A DNA stretch of 64,000 bases from an uncultured Pseudomonadales bacterium (GCA_937775265.1 CALKBV010000002.1:1-64000); one strand, 5' to 3'. Counted from the first letter of the stretch, positions 8,981 through 18,178 are shown. Numbers and translations: made by a program. Notes: generated by a model from the letters alone, not told the origin.

Positions 8981-10344
8981 GCACCGCGTTCTTTCGCAAT
9001 CTCCTCGATGGCACCCAGTGTTCGATTCAGCTGATTGTCGTTGACCATAATGTGCAATGACATTCGATTGGCGTCCCAGTCGATCTCTTCGTGGACAACC
9101 TCCCGGATGTATATCCGATGGCGTTCCCACAGCATACCCGACAGCTCTTTGGTATCGACACCTTTCACCTTGAACGAGACAAGCCCTGCACATAGTCTCG
9201 GGTCTTCTGAAGCAAACACTTCAACACCTGACATGTTTCCAAGCGCCTGTTTTGCGGTTGTCGCCATATGCCTGTCGCGCGCTTCAATGGCGCTGGAGCC
9301 AATCGCATTGTGAAAACCGAGCGCCGCATCGATCGATTTGGCTGCTGCATAGTTGGATGACCCATGGGTCTCATACCGCTGCGCCGTGGTGCCACGTTTA
9401 GCATCATCAATGGCGCCGTACATGTTCTTGCCTTGCACCGGACCTGAATAGATAGACGGCCAGATCTGCTCCTGCAGGTCCTGCCTCACGTAGAAGAAAC
9501 CGGTTAATTGGCCTGCCAGCATCCACTTGTGACAGGCACCTGCATACATGTCACAGCCAAGGTCAGCGATGTTCATCTTCAACATGCCAGGTGGATGCGC
9601 GCCATCAACTAACGTCAAAATCCCTTTGCTTCTGGCAAGTTCACAAATCTCTTTCACCGGCAGCACGCAGCCGTCGGTGTAGTTGATGTGGCAAAAGCTG
9701 ATTAGTCTTGTTCGCGGCGTAATGGCAGCGTCGAAAGCTTTGATAATATCGTCTGGACTTTTTGGTGGGTGAAACTTTTTATCTGACAAATCGACCACCA
9801 CAGCTTTGGTTCCCTGCCGCGCACAACGCAGATTGACAGGCTGTCCGCCGCTTGAATGATCATGGTTAGTGAATATTATTTCATCACCGGGATTCAGGTC
9901 GGGCCCATTGGTGCCGATCGCCATCCCTTCAGTCGTGTTGTTGGTTATGGCTAGTTCATCGGCACTACAACCGAGGAAAGTTGCAAGCTTTTCGCGCAAC
10001 CCGTCCTTGAATTCAGCATTGTGCACGTACTTGGCGTAACTGAGGCGGTCTTCATTGGATTGTCGAATGGCATCCAACTGAGCTTGATACACGCTGCGCG
10101 GTGAGGGCCCTCGGGTACCTGTGTTCATATAGGTAAGGCCCGGTTTCAGCAGAAACTGATCAGCCACCCAGCCCCAGTATGCGCTATCTCCCGCTTCAAT
10201 AGGCGCTTGATTGGCGAGTACCCGTGGCAGCAAGGAACCTGCCGTCAGCGCTGCAAAACTGCGTTGGAAAAAGCTTCGACGCGACAGCTTGCCCAGATCC
10301 TCCACATGATCATCTGCCTGAAGTAACGTTGTTAAATCCTGCAC
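8977..10344 (-). CDS. Tat-exported class V aminotransferase-fold enzyme (isopenicillin-N-epimerase-like)
   Basis: A PLP-dependent enzyme of 455 residues. The twin-arginine signal LSRRSFFQRSFAALTAG (residues 21-37) predicts folded export through Tat, fitting a cofactor-loaded enzyme. PLP landmarks are NTTEGMAIG, LVDGAHPPGM (the Asp that binds the pyridine nitrogen) and GACHKWML, where the Lys of HKW forms the Schiff base. Family members include cysteine desulfurases, isopenicillin-N epimerases and ergothioneine C-S lyases. The start is a GTG at 10344; the N-terminus is otherwise unsupported. The convergent neighbour is an exported RidA-like protein; RidA proteins clear reactive enamines made by PLP enzymes, so a functional pairing in the periplasm is possible (inference). 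Confidence 0.85.
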   Translation of the reverse strand: MQDLTTLLQADDHVEDLGKLSRRSFFQRSFAALTAGSLLPRVLANQAPIEAGDSAYWGWVADQFLLKPGLTYMNTGTRGPSPRSVYQAQLDAIRQSNEDRLSYAKYVHNAEFKDGLREKLATFLGCSADELAITNNTTEGMAIGTNGPDLNPGDEIIFTNHDHSSGGQPVNLRCARQGTKAVVVDLSDKKFHPPKSPDDIIKAFDAAITPRTRLISFCHINYTDGCVLPVKEICELARSKGILTLVDGAHPPGMLKMNIADLGCDMYAGACHKWMLAGQLTGFFYVRQDLQEQIWPSIYSGPVQGKNMYGAIDDAKRGTTAQRYETHGSSNYAAAKSIDAALGFHNAIGSSAIEARDRHMATTAKQALGNMSGVEVFASEDPRLCAGLVSFKVKGVDTKELSGMLWERHRIYIREVVHEEIDWDANRMSLHIMVNDNQLNRTLGAIEEIAKERGA

Positions 10345-10425
10345 TGAACTCCCGACAAATTCTGCAATTATGATATCTTATGCCTCCTCTATCCCGGCTT
10401 CAAACTAAGGCACTGCGCACATCAC

Positions 10426-12609
10426 ATGAAATACGCTTGTTTTCTAGTGAACTTGCTCCTGCTGATGGGCACCAGTCTGGCTGCATTGGCAGCCCCTTCT
10501 GCTGCACCAGTTGCAAGCGCCGCCCCTTTAGAACAAGCGCCATTGATGGATGGTGACGTGCTGAACGATGCCGCGTGGCGCAAGGCACAAGCTATTACCG
10601 GGTTTTGGCAGATACAGCCTAACGATGGACAAGCAGCCTCGCAGCGCACTGAAGTGTTTATCGGTTACACCGAACAGATGCTATATGTGGCTGTCATTTG
10701 CTATGACAAAGATCCGAACCAGATCATCGTCACGGACAGCCGCCGCGATTCATCGCTGGATGAATCCGACAGCTTTCAATTTATCCTTGACGGCTTTAAT
10801 GATCGCCAGAATGGATTGATCTTCGGTACTAATCCCGCAGGACTCGAATACGATGCCCAGGTCACCAAGGAAGGTACCAGTAATTTTGGATTCGGCGGTG
10901 GCGAGTTCAATCTCAACTGGGATACCTCGTGGCAGGTGGAGACGTCCATCACTGCAGAGGGCTGGCAGGCAGAGTTTGCGATTCCCTTTAAGTCGCTGCG
11001 CTATGGCGGGGGCAAAGATCAAACCTGGGGCATCAACTTTCAGCGCAATATCCGGCGCAACAATGAAATATCATTCTGGGCGCCGCTCGGCCGCCAGTAC
11101 AACATCAACCGCGTGTCCGATGCCGGCACCATCACGGACCTGCAACCACCCCACCAGAAAAGCCTGAAGTTAACGCCTTACGGTGTCGCGAAAAGAAATG
11201 AAGGCAACAGGATTGCGAACGGAACAGACTACGAAACGGGTTTCGACCTCAAGTATTCACTGACACCCAGCCTGACGTTGGATGTCACGTACAACACAGA
11301 CTTTGCGCAGGTGGAGTCTGATGAGTTTCAGGTAAACCTCGACCGATTCAGCCTGTTCCTTCCTGAGCAGCGTCCCTTCTTTCTTGAGAACGCAGGTCAG
11401 TTCTCAGTTGGGATCTCTCAACAGGCAGAACTCTTTTTTAGCAGACGCATTGGCATTGGTCCAAACGGCGCGCAGCTGCCCATTGATGGTGGCCTTCGCC
11501 TCACCGGAAAAGTCGGCACGAAAACCAATGTCGGTTTGCTGCATATGAGATCTGAAGCCGTGCGGGGCATAGCCCCTGAGAATGACTACTCCGTTGCACG
11601 CGTGAGTTATGAGTTGGGTAACCGGTCGTCTATCGGCGGCATCGTAGTTAATCGCCAGGGCGACGGATCCATTGTTGGTGACAAGGACGATGACTACAAC
11701 CGGACCTACGGGATTGACGGCCAGTGGGGCATCGGCGAATCTGCACTCTTGTCCGGGTTTATAGCTCGCACTGATACCCCTGGCCTGTCGGGTCGGGACC
11801 ATGCGTTTCGGGTGCGCAGTGACTACAACACCGATACCTGGTCAACCCAGGCTTCCTACTCCCAGGTGGGCGAGAATTTTAATCCCGAGGTAGGCTTTGT
11901 CTCGCGTACCGGCTACAAACAGCTTGCCTTATTCGCCCTAAAAAGAATCAGACCCGATGATCTTTGGGGACTGCACGAACTCCGACCACATGTTGCCTAT
12001 CGCGGCTTCTGGAATTTTGACGGTCTGTGGGAAACCGGTTTTCTGCATGTGGACAACCACTGGGAATGGGAAAGCGGTTTTGAGATCCACTCCGGCATGA
12101 ACTTCCTGCATGAAAGTGTGGATACACCGTTTGAGGTCGTCTCTGGTGTTACAGTGCCGGCGGGCAACTACAATGATCACGAGGTTGCGCTGGTGCTGCA
12201 GACCGATCAAAGCGCACCGCTCAACTTCAGAATTAACGGCAAGTTCGGCGGTCTCTTCGGCGGCGATCGAACCCAACTGATCCCAACCGTTGGCTATCGC
12301 ATTGGTGAGAGGTTCACCAGTGAGCTGTCATGGATCCACAACGATGTGGATCTGCATGAGGCCGGTGACTTTCGCGTGGGTGTCGGCAGGTTGCGGCTTA
12401 CCTATTCGTTCTCGCCGAAAATCTCCCTGCAGGCCTTGGTACAGTACAACGAACGCGATGAACTGCTGTCGACCAATCTGCGGTTTGCATGGTTAACGTC
12501 TGCTGATACTGGTCTGTATGTGGTTTACAACGAAGTGGATAACGATGGATTGGGGATCGAGCGTAAGGAGTTCATTATCAAGTTCAGTCATATACTGGAC
12601 CTGATGTAA
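10426..12609 (+). CDS. DUF5916 outer-membrane protein with CBM9-like N-terminus
   Basis: A 727-residue outer-membrane protein. A signal peptide (MKYACFLVNLLLLMGTSLAALA) precedes a carbohydrate-binding-module-9-like domain at about residues 35-225 (PLMDGDVLNDAAWRKA, VAVICYDKDP, AEFAIPFKSLRYG). A long beta-barrel-like region follows to the C-terminal strand (EFIIKFSHILDLM). This two-part layout is that of DUF5916 proteins. They are often found with transporters and peptidases; their function is unsettled. Bases 11891-12222 inside the gene have a 98% identical copy at 15640-15971, so this locus donated DNA to a rearrangement. Confidence 0.85.
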   Translation: MKYACFLVNLLLLMGTSLAALAAPSAAPVASAAPLEQAPLMDGDVLNDAAWRKAQAITGFWQIQPNDGQAASQRTEVFIGYTEQMLYVAVICYDKDPNQIIVTDSRRDSSLDESDSFQFILDGFNDRQNGLIFGTNPAGLEYDAQVTKEGTSNFGFGGGEFNLNWDTSWQVETSITAEGWQAEFAIPFKSLRYGGGKDQTWGINFQRNIRRNNEISFWAPLGRQYNINRVSDAGTITDLQPPHQKSLKLTPYGVAKRNEGNRIANGTDYETGFDLKYSLTPSLTLDVTYNTDFAQVESDEFQVNLDRFSLFLPEQRPFFLENAGQFSVGISQQAELFFSRRIGIGPNGAQLPIDGGLRLTGKVGTKTNVGLLHMRSEAVRGIAPENDYSVARVSYELGNRSSIGGIVVNRQGDGSIVGDKDDDYNRTYGIDGQWGIGESALLSGFIARTDTPGLSGRDHAFRVRSDYNTDTWSTQASYSQVGENFNPEVGFVSRTGYKQLALFALKRIRPDDLWGLHELRPHVAYRGFWNFDGLWETGFLHVDNHWEWESGFEIHSGMNFLHESVDTPFEVVSGVTVPAGNYNDHEVALVLQTDQSAPLNFRINGKFGGLFGGDRTQLIPTVGYRIGERFTSELSWIHNDVDLHEAGDFRVGVGRLRLTYSFSPKISLQALVQYNERDELLSTNLRFAWLTSADTGLYVVYNEVDNDGLGIERKEFIIKFSHILDLM

Positions 12610-12747
12610 TTGTCACCAGGCCAGCGCTACTATCATTACCGATGGTAACCGCTAGTGCCCAAGGTGGTGACTTAGATGGCAATAGTGGTCATAACAATAG
12701 GAAACCGGTGAGTACCATTGCCACAGGGAACCGTGTCTCTCCACTCC

Positions 12748-12783
12748 ATCAACAAGTCCAATCAGCGACGAAAGAAACAACCA
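12748..12783. repeat. Diverged 36-nt repeat, copy A
   Basis: This stretch matches 37108-37143 with 5 differences in 36 bases. Both copies are intergenic. In one frame both would read HQQV followed by SATKE, so they could be relics of a coding sequence. Confidence 0.4.
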
Positions 12784-12845
12784 GAACCAGTTACTCCACT
12801 CTCTTCGAAAGGTACCGCCAGCATGGTAGTGTCTACAGGTGCCTC

Positions 12846-13466
12846 TTAAAACACCGTCGCGCCGATTACGGTCAACCCTATTACGATGAGTGTCGCGCCC
12901 AACGCCCGGTCGATGATGACGCTTGCCCTACGTAATCGTGCCAGTACCGGCGGTCGTGAAACAATCATGACGACGGCGGAATACCACAGCGCGTCCAGCG
13001 TCCCCACCGTTGCCACCATGGTCCAGCGCTGTCGCCAATCGGTGTCCACCGACAGGAACTGGCTGAATAAGGCCAGCATGAATACCGCCAGTTTCGGGTT
13101 CAAAAATGCGACCAGGAAGCCGTCCAGCATGGCGCTGCTGCGGCCGCCGGCATTTTCACTGTCATGTGACTCCAGGTAGCCGCTCTCCACCATCAGGGAC
13201 TTTATACCGAGGTAGATCAGGTAGGCCGCCCCGGCCAGTTGCAAGCTAGAAAAAAACAGCGGGGAGCCGGTAACCAGCGCAGCCAGGCCCGCGACGGTAA
13301 TAAGGCCGTACAGGCCCACACCAACCCCGTGGCTCAACGCGGTCGCGTAGCCTGAGTGCTGGCCATCTCGCAGCGTGTGTGACAGCACCACTACCAGGCT
13401 GGGCCCGGGGGACATGGCGCCCAACAGGCATACCGTTGCCAGTGGTAGCCATTCGATCAACGACAT
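12846..13466 (-). CDS. LysE/RhtB family amino-acid exporter
   Basis: A 206-residue inner-membrane exporter. The N-terminal signature GAMSPGPSLVVVLSHTL (residues 15-31) and the hydrophobic segments at about 1-25, 40-70, 70-90, 115-140, 150-175 and 185-206 are those of LysE/RhtB carriers, which extrude amino acids or homoserine-lactone-like compounds. The internal FLNPKLAVFMLALF matches the conserved NPK motif. Length is normal for the family and the ATG at 13466 starts directly at the first membrane helix. The neighbours do not suggest a substrate. Confidence 0.9.
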   Translation of the reverse strand: MSLIEWLPLATVCLLGAMSPGPSLVVVLSHTLRDGQHSGYATALSHGVGVGLYGLITVAGLAALVTGSPLFFSSLQLAGAAYLIYLGIKSLMVESGYLESHDSENAGGRSSAMLDGFLVAFLNPKLAVFMLALFSQFLSVDTDWRQRWTMVATVGTLDALWYSAVVMIVSRPPVLARLRRASVIIDRALGATLIVIGLTVIGATVF

Positions 13467-13661
13467 CGTAAATACCTGTATTGGGAGGTAGTAGCATAGC
13501 AGGCCGCGGCTAGATGAGATCTCAGCTGGTTCCGGTTGCCCGAATTCCTGACGACACGTTGGAACCTGCCCTATTCTGGTGGATCAACAACCAGTGCAAG
13601 CCTAATAGATATTGATCACATCATTCCGTTCAAGTCGGCGCATGGTCATGGTGAAGAGTTA

Positions 13662-14630
13662 TCAATACAGAACCATGCACCGAACCTCGATGCTCCATCG
13701 GTCTGGCGCATCTTTAGGCGTTTGTGCATCATAAAAAGCACTATGAAAACTGAACGTACAAGGACCGTCGGCCATCTGGTCAGCTTTCGCGCCCCCACTC
13801 TGTGCCAGCAATCCCGCAGAATCCCACTGTTTGATCAGCAATACTTCGCTGCGCGTCATGGCTGGGTAGCAATAGAACAAGTGCCGCTCATCGTACTTCG
13901 CCCAATAGTTCTCACCTACGCGGTCAGGCATGTGAATCTCGAATACAACAAGGTCTTCAGGTCGGACGCTCTGCCCGTCGCACAAAGCTAGTGGATGGGT
14001 TGCAACCGGTTCAGGTTCAATGTTACGCCACACATTGATGATTGCGAATCGACCATTGTCCTTGAGAGCCGGGTTTGCCGCATCTTCGGGAATCAACCCA
14101 TGGCCCTCTGGCGTGACTTGTCTAAGCGTGTCGTTAACACTAGATGCCTGCGTTAATTGCGTGAGCCGATCCCGCGCGGAACGCAACGTGTAGTCGCCGT
14201 GAACAATATGCGCCGGGCCCTGGACGTCTTGCCCGCCTTTGACCTTACGTTTATCAGCCAACCCACCGGCCGAACGAATGTTATGATCGAAAGCCCATAC
14301 CTTCCCACCTGTTGCCTCCGCGACAATTTCCTCGCAGTCTCGATAGTAACTGGTTATGACTTCTTCATGATCCAAAAAATCGTAGCTTGGCACGGGCTTT
14401 TGAAGCAACTCAAAACCATTTCGCGTCAAACTCATCGTATCTTCCGGCGACAGTTGCCGCGCATCTTTTACCACGATCTCGTGAGACTCGGTTTCTACGC
14501 CTTCGCTATCTACAAAGTTACCTCGATCGTCGCGGGTCATGCGCACACGATCATTTCGGTAGAGAGAAGATTCTGTCTCTGGCGTTAGAAAATGAAATTC
14601 ACCAGTGAAACTGACATTGGCATTAGCGAT
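13662..14630 (-). CDS. CmcJ/NvfI-family oxidoreductase (possible AUC start)
   Basis: A 322-residue member of the CmcJ/NvfI (GA4 desaturase-like) family, putative hydroxylase or oxidoreductase. Conserved blocks are VWAFDHNIRS, PAHIVHGDYT, INVWRNIE, HPLALCDGQSV and the C-terminal FHSAFYD with RWSIEVRCMVLY. The first canonical start is a GTG at 14546, but family proteins begin with a short strand plus proline-tyrosine segment. Exactly that type of sequence (FTGEFHFLTPETESSLY) lies upstream in the same frame, bounded by a stop. The only start-like codon there is AUC at 14630, preceded by a strong Shine-Dalgarno (taggag) at normal spacing. I therefore extend the gene to 14630 and flag the start as unusual. 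It follows the GST-like gene by 83 bases and is probably co-transcribed with it. Confidence 0.7.
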   Translation of the reverse strand: MANANVSFTGEFHFLTPETESSLYRNDRVRMTRDDRGNFVDSEGVETESHEIVVKDARQLSPEDTMSLTRNGFELLQKPVPSYDFLDHEEVITSYYRDCEEIVAEATGGKVWAFDHNIRSAGGLADKRKVKGGQDVQGPAHIVHGDYTLRSARDRLTQLTQASSVNDTLRQVTPEGHGLIPEDAANPALKDNGRFAIINVWRNIEPEPVATHPLALCDGQSVRPEDLVVFEIHMPDRVGENYWAKYDERHLFYCYPAMTRSEVLLIKQWDSAGLLAQSGGAKADQMADGPCTFSFHSAFYDAQTPKDAPDRWSIEVRCMVLY

Positions 14631-14713
14631 AGTTTTCTCCTAAAAGAGGTTGATCTAGAAAACAGAACTGTCGATCGTCCAAGGCTAAGACGATCAAATG
14701 TTAGCACTCGTCC

Positions 14714-15442
14714 TTATGATACCTCTCGTTCCAGTGACATCGGATCATTTCCGAACCACTCCTCGCTCATACGCTGGATATAAGCCGACAAGTTGTCGTG
14801 ATCTTGCGCTGCATCCTTAAGCTGCGAGGTGTACGGGCCATTCAAGATCTGCCACAAGAAAGCGTATGTCGTGGCATCAACAGAGGTCGGCTGATCTCCA
14901 AGAATATAAGGGTGCTCGCCCAAAAATATTGAGAGGGCATCCAGGTCCTCCCTACCACGTTTGTCGAGCTCGTCTTCAGTAAAAGCCCCGACACCATGCT
15001 CAATACATTTGCGCCGACTATCATCCCGTGCTTCTTCATAACTAGCCTGATCGAACTCTTTCAGCATCCCCGGAGTGTCCCAATATGGATTCTCGGGCGC
15101 CCACCATCGCTCGCGCGCCATGATCCACCAAATATGCTCCTCGATCATGCGCTTGATTGCGTGGCCCTTAGCTCGCTCACTGCTACTAAGTGCCCCATCC
15201 AGAGGATCACCGAAATGTTCTTTTAGGTAATCGACAATGATGCTGGAATCAGCGATCTGAGCGCCGTCGTGCTCTATGTAGGGAAGTTTGCCTTTGGGAG
15301 CGGTCTCGGCAAAGCCTATGCCAAGACTCCTGGTTTCAAATTCGATACCCGCCATGCGCAAGTAAGTCTCAATTTTTAGTACAAACTGGCTGATGCACCC
15401 AAATTTATCCCAGGCCGGACCAAACCGAAACAATGTAATCAC
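14714..15442 (-). CDS. Glutathione S-transferase-like protein (metaxin/FAX type)
   Basis: A 242-residue protein with a thioredoxin-like N-terminal half and a helical GST C-terminal half. Landmarks are ITLFRFGPAW, FVLKIETYLRMAGIEFE, PKGKLPYIEHDG, IADSSIIVDYLKEHFG and, near the C-terminus, LGDQPTSVDATTYAFLWQIL. This pattern is that of the metaxin/failed-axon-connections group rather than classical detoxifying GSTs. In bacteria these proteins often sit with oxidoreductases of aromatic metabolism. The gene starts at ATG 15442 and leads a likely two-gene unit with the CmcJ-family gene downstream. Confidence 0.85.
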   Translation of the reverse strand: MITLFRFGPAWDKFGCISQFVLKIETYLRMAGIEFETRSLGIGFAETAPKGKLPYIEHDGAQIADSSIIVDYLKEHFGDPLDGALSSSERAKGHAIKRMIEEHIWWIMARERWWAPENPYWDTPGMLKEFDQASYEEARDDSRRKCIEHGVGAFTEDELDKRGREDLDALSIFLGEHPYILGDQPTSVDATTYAFLWQILNGPYTSQLKDAAQDHDNLSAYIQRMSEEWFGNDPMSLEREVS

Positions 15443-15597
15443 AGTCTCCCTCCGAATGATGTCTTCTGCGAATACTAGTCTAGCTCAATCTGTGAGAGCA
15501 CGTCGATTCAATTCGGGGTAAGGCGAGTAGATGGACATCCAGCATCACAAGTGTAGGTAAAAGGAAAGCAGCGTGATTGTAAGAAAGTTGGATTTCA

Positions 15598-15638
15598 TTA
15601 TCCCGGTTATCGCTTCGTGACCGGTAATGTTTGAAGAT
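15598..15638. repeat. 41-nt REP-like repeat, copy A
   Basis: This 41-base stretch matches 23063-23103 with one difference. It contains a small hairpin (ccggt...accgg arms). It directly abuts the 5' edge of the duplicated DUF5916 fragment, so it may mark a recombination end point. Confidence 0.6.
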
Positions 15639-15639
15639 C

Positions 15640-15971
15640 TAGGCTTTGTCTCGCGTACCGGCTACAAACAGCTTGCCTTACTCGCCCTAAAAAGAATCAG
15701 ACCCGATGATCTTTGGGGACTGCACGAACTACGACCAAATGTTGCCTATCGCGGCTTCTGGAATTTTGACGGTCTGTGGGAAACCGGTTTTCTGCATGTG
15801 GACAACCACTGGGAATGGGAAAGCGGTTTTGAGATCCACTCCGGCATGAACTCCCTGCATGAAAGTGTGGATACACCGTTTGAGGTCGTCTCTGGTGTTA
15901 CAGTGCCGGCGGGCAACTACAATGATCACGAGGTTGCGCTAGTGCTGCAGACCGATCAGAGCGCACCGCTC
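15640..15971 (+). pseudogene. Duplicated internal fragment of the DUF5916 gene
   Basis: A 332-base segment copied from bases 11891-12222 of the DUF5916 gene with six substitutions and no gaps. It encodes about 110 barrel residues only, with no signal peptide, plug or C-terminal strand. An ATG at 15627 keeps it open for 124 codons, but this is chance joining. At the right edge the match stops abruptly at 15971 and sequence of a truncated NTF2-like gene begins. At the left it abuts a 41-base repeat. This is a rearrangement scar, recent enough to keep 98% identity. Not expected to make a working protein. Confidence 0.85.
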
Positions 15972-16297
15972 GCCTTCAAAGACATACCATTCTGCCCCTG
16001 AAGTATCTCTGCTTCACCCGTTTGCGCAGGCTGCCAGCGCATACTCCATTCAATAACTGCTTCGCGCTCTTGCAATACTACGTGGTCCATCTCCCAGTTT
16101 GCGTTAGTTTTCGGCGCCACCTTACACCAGTAATTGGCTAAAGCTTCAGCCCCAACAACCGCGCTGTGATCGACGAAATAATGAACAATATCAGGGGTAA
16201 GCATAGACATTATCAAATCAAAGCCTTGGCTATTGCAGCTGCGATAGTAAGCAAAAATAACTTCTATATAAGGATGACCGCTTTTACGTAACTGCAT
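15956..16297 (-). pseudogene. Truncated NTF2/SnoaL-like gene
   Basis: The N-terminal 108 or so residues read as a SnoaL-like protein: VIFAYYRSCNSQGFDLIMSML, DIVHYFVDHS, VGAEALANYW and EWSMRWQP. The ATG at 16297 has a good ggag ribosome site seven bases away. Homologues continue with a final strand pair after the equivalent of ILQGQNGMSLK. Here that point coincides with the junction at 15971/15972. The remaining five codons (ASGAL) come from the antisense strand of the duplicated DUF5916 fragment. The gene has therefore lost its last one or two beta-strands, which normally complete the cone, so I call it broken. Confidence 0.7.
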
Positions 16298-16453
16298 CTA
16301 TCAACTCCATTAGCGCTAAACCCAAAGCCAGCACCTTGCCATAACAGGTAGGCTGAGAGAGGATTTCAAACATGGTAGGCCTGCAATTTCAGCCTAGCCG
16401 CAGTTTCCCTTGTACCCTTCTAAATAGAGTAATCAGTCACGACTCGCGGGATC

Positions 16454-18178
16454 TTATTCTGGTTCCCGAAAGGACTCCTCAAACGCGCGAGTTATAGGAT
16501 AGGTAAAGTAGCTGATAAGCCGCCGCTGCCCCGCTTTTATATCAGCTGAGGCTAACATTCCCTGGTTAATCAGAAAATCTGCCGGCATTGCCGATTCAGA
16601 TAGTGGTCGAGTCTTGATCCGACCTCTGTAATAAAAACCTTTTTCCCCTCCTAAGGACTCAGAAAAAGTATCTTGTGAAACAAAGATTACTTCTCCTTTA
16701 ATATCTCCATATTTTTGAAAGGGCATGGCATCAATTTTCACAGACGTAGAAAGACCCATTCGCAAGTCGCTAATATCCTTTGGATCGATGTCAACTTCTA
16801 GATAAAGTGGTTCGTTTGCTTGTACTAACGTGAGTATCTTATCCCCCTCTTTAACGATGGCTCCCTCAGACACTGCAGGCAAATCTAAAACAATTCCGTC
16901 AACAGGCGCCCTAACGATAACACCGCTCGCCAATTGGGTAAGCTTAATTTTTTCCTGTTGAGCTTGCATGAGCTGTTCATTAATACTGGTAATATCCGAA
17001 GTCAGAGTTGAAGCCCATTGCGCAATAAATGCTTTTGTATCCGACTTAAGAGTCGTTATTTCCGCACCTATCCTGTTGATCGAATTCAGTGAATTCAATG
17101 ACCTTCTTTCCGCATTTAGAGTCGCGTCCGAAGCGGTAAGATAATTTATTAAAGTGACTACTTGTTTCTCGTAAAGATTTTTTTGCACCGCTTCAATTTT
17201 CGCCTTTAGAGACTCTTGTTTAACAGTAAGTTCATGAATTATGTTTTCTGCAACAAGTTCAGTTTGGAGTTTGGCCAGCCTGGAATTAAAGGAATTGATC
17301 TTTTCTCTGTACTCGGCGACCCGTTTTATCAACGTATCGAAATTCAAAACATCAAGGTTTTTCGTCTCAATGATGGGAAGATCGTTTTCAATATATGATT
17401 TTTCGAGCTTAAATCTATTTAATGTTTGCTCCAAGTTTCGAATTATTTGTTTGTTTTGACTAAGGTTAGCTGTCGTTATCGTGTCGTCTAAAAAAGCGAT
17501 GACTTGGTCTTTCTTAACTTCCTCTCCACGTTCTACCAAAATTTCCCGCACGATGGAGTTAGCCCCAGCCTCTACGACTATATTTGGAGTTCTGGTAGTA
17601 AACTGACCACGTGCTGAAACGGTAGTGTCCACTTTGCTCAGAGTTCCAAACAAAATGCTTAATAACAAGAAGGCTAATAGTGAACATATCGTATATAAGA
17701 ATGGAACACTCGGCCCCCTATCATAGATATCGTCGGTATCGTCTATCTCACTCCATAATGCGTTTCTTGATCGAAATGGCCCATCGGAATTCTCTTCGGA
17801 AGAAATGGGTGAAGAGCCAGCTTGAGCTATCATCTGGTTTGCACTTCTTAAGTTTTCTGATATGTTTTTCATGATCCGGATAGCGGCTTCCGGATTTTGT
17901 TTAATGTATTGGCCAAAAGCTGTAGATGTGACTTCCGTTAATGTCGTATCGCCTTTAGCACGAGCACTCGCACTTCTGGGGCTTCCGTCTATTAACGCCA
18001 TTTCACCAAACAAGCTGGGCGGTTCCAACCTGACTAAGATATCTTCCCCATTCGCACTAATTTTTGTTATTTCAATAATTCCACTACTGACAATATAAGC
18101 GTATTCCGCACTTTCACCCTCGCGGAAAATATATTCGCCATCTATAAAAGAAAGATTCCCAGCCACAGCAATCCTCAA
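16454..18178 (-). CDS. Type I secretion membrane-fusion protein with N-terminal cyclic-nucleotide-binding domain
   Basis: A 574-residue HlyD-type adaptor fused to a cNMP-binding domain. Residues 5-120 form the cNMP domain, with an intact phosphate-binding cassette FGEMALIDGSPRSASA that keeps the Glu and Arg used to hold the ribose and phosphate of cyclic nucleotides. A single membrane helix follows at about 158-180 (LYTICSLLAFLLLSILFG). Then come the HlyD barrel/lipoyl half (VREILVERGEEVKKDQVIAFLDD), a coiled-coil hairpin (about 220-400) and the second half (SGVIVRAPVDGIVLDL) to the C-terminus. The gene starts at a TTG overlapping the ABC gene stop (TTGA), so translation is coupled. Topology would put the cNMP domain in the cytoplasm, where it could gate secretion (inference). 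Confidence 0.85.
   Translation of the reverse strand: MRIAVAGNLSFIDGEYIFREGESAEYAYIVSSGIIEITKISANGEDILVRLEPPSLFGEMALIDGSPRSASARAKGDTTLTEVTSTAFGQYIKQNPEAAIRIMKNISENLRSANQMIAQAGSSPISSEENSDGPFRSRNALWSEIDDTDDIYDRGPSVPFLYTICSLLAFLLLSILFGTLSKVDTTVSARGQFTTRTPNIVVEAGANSIVREILVERGEEVKKDQVIAFLDDTITTANLSQNKQIIRNLEQTLNRFKLEKSYIENDLPIIETKNLDVLNFDTLIKRVAEYREKINSFNSRLAKLQTELVAENIIHELTVKQESLKAKIEAVQKNLYEKQVVTLINYLTASDATLNAERRSLNSLNSINRIGAEITTLKSDTKAFIAQWASTLTSDITSINEQLMQAQQEKIKLTQLASGVIVRAPVDGIVLDLPAVSEGAIVKEGDKILTLVQANEPLYLEVDIDPKDISDLRMGLSTSVKIDAMPFQKYGDIKGEVIFVSQDTFSESLGGEKGFYYRGRIKTRPLSESAMPADFLINQGMLASADIKAGQRRLISYFTYPITRAFEESFREPE

Noticed and set aside
15627-16001. Independent 124-residue gene
   Set aside because: It is a 98% identical internal fragment of the DUF5916 gene with chance start and stop codons.
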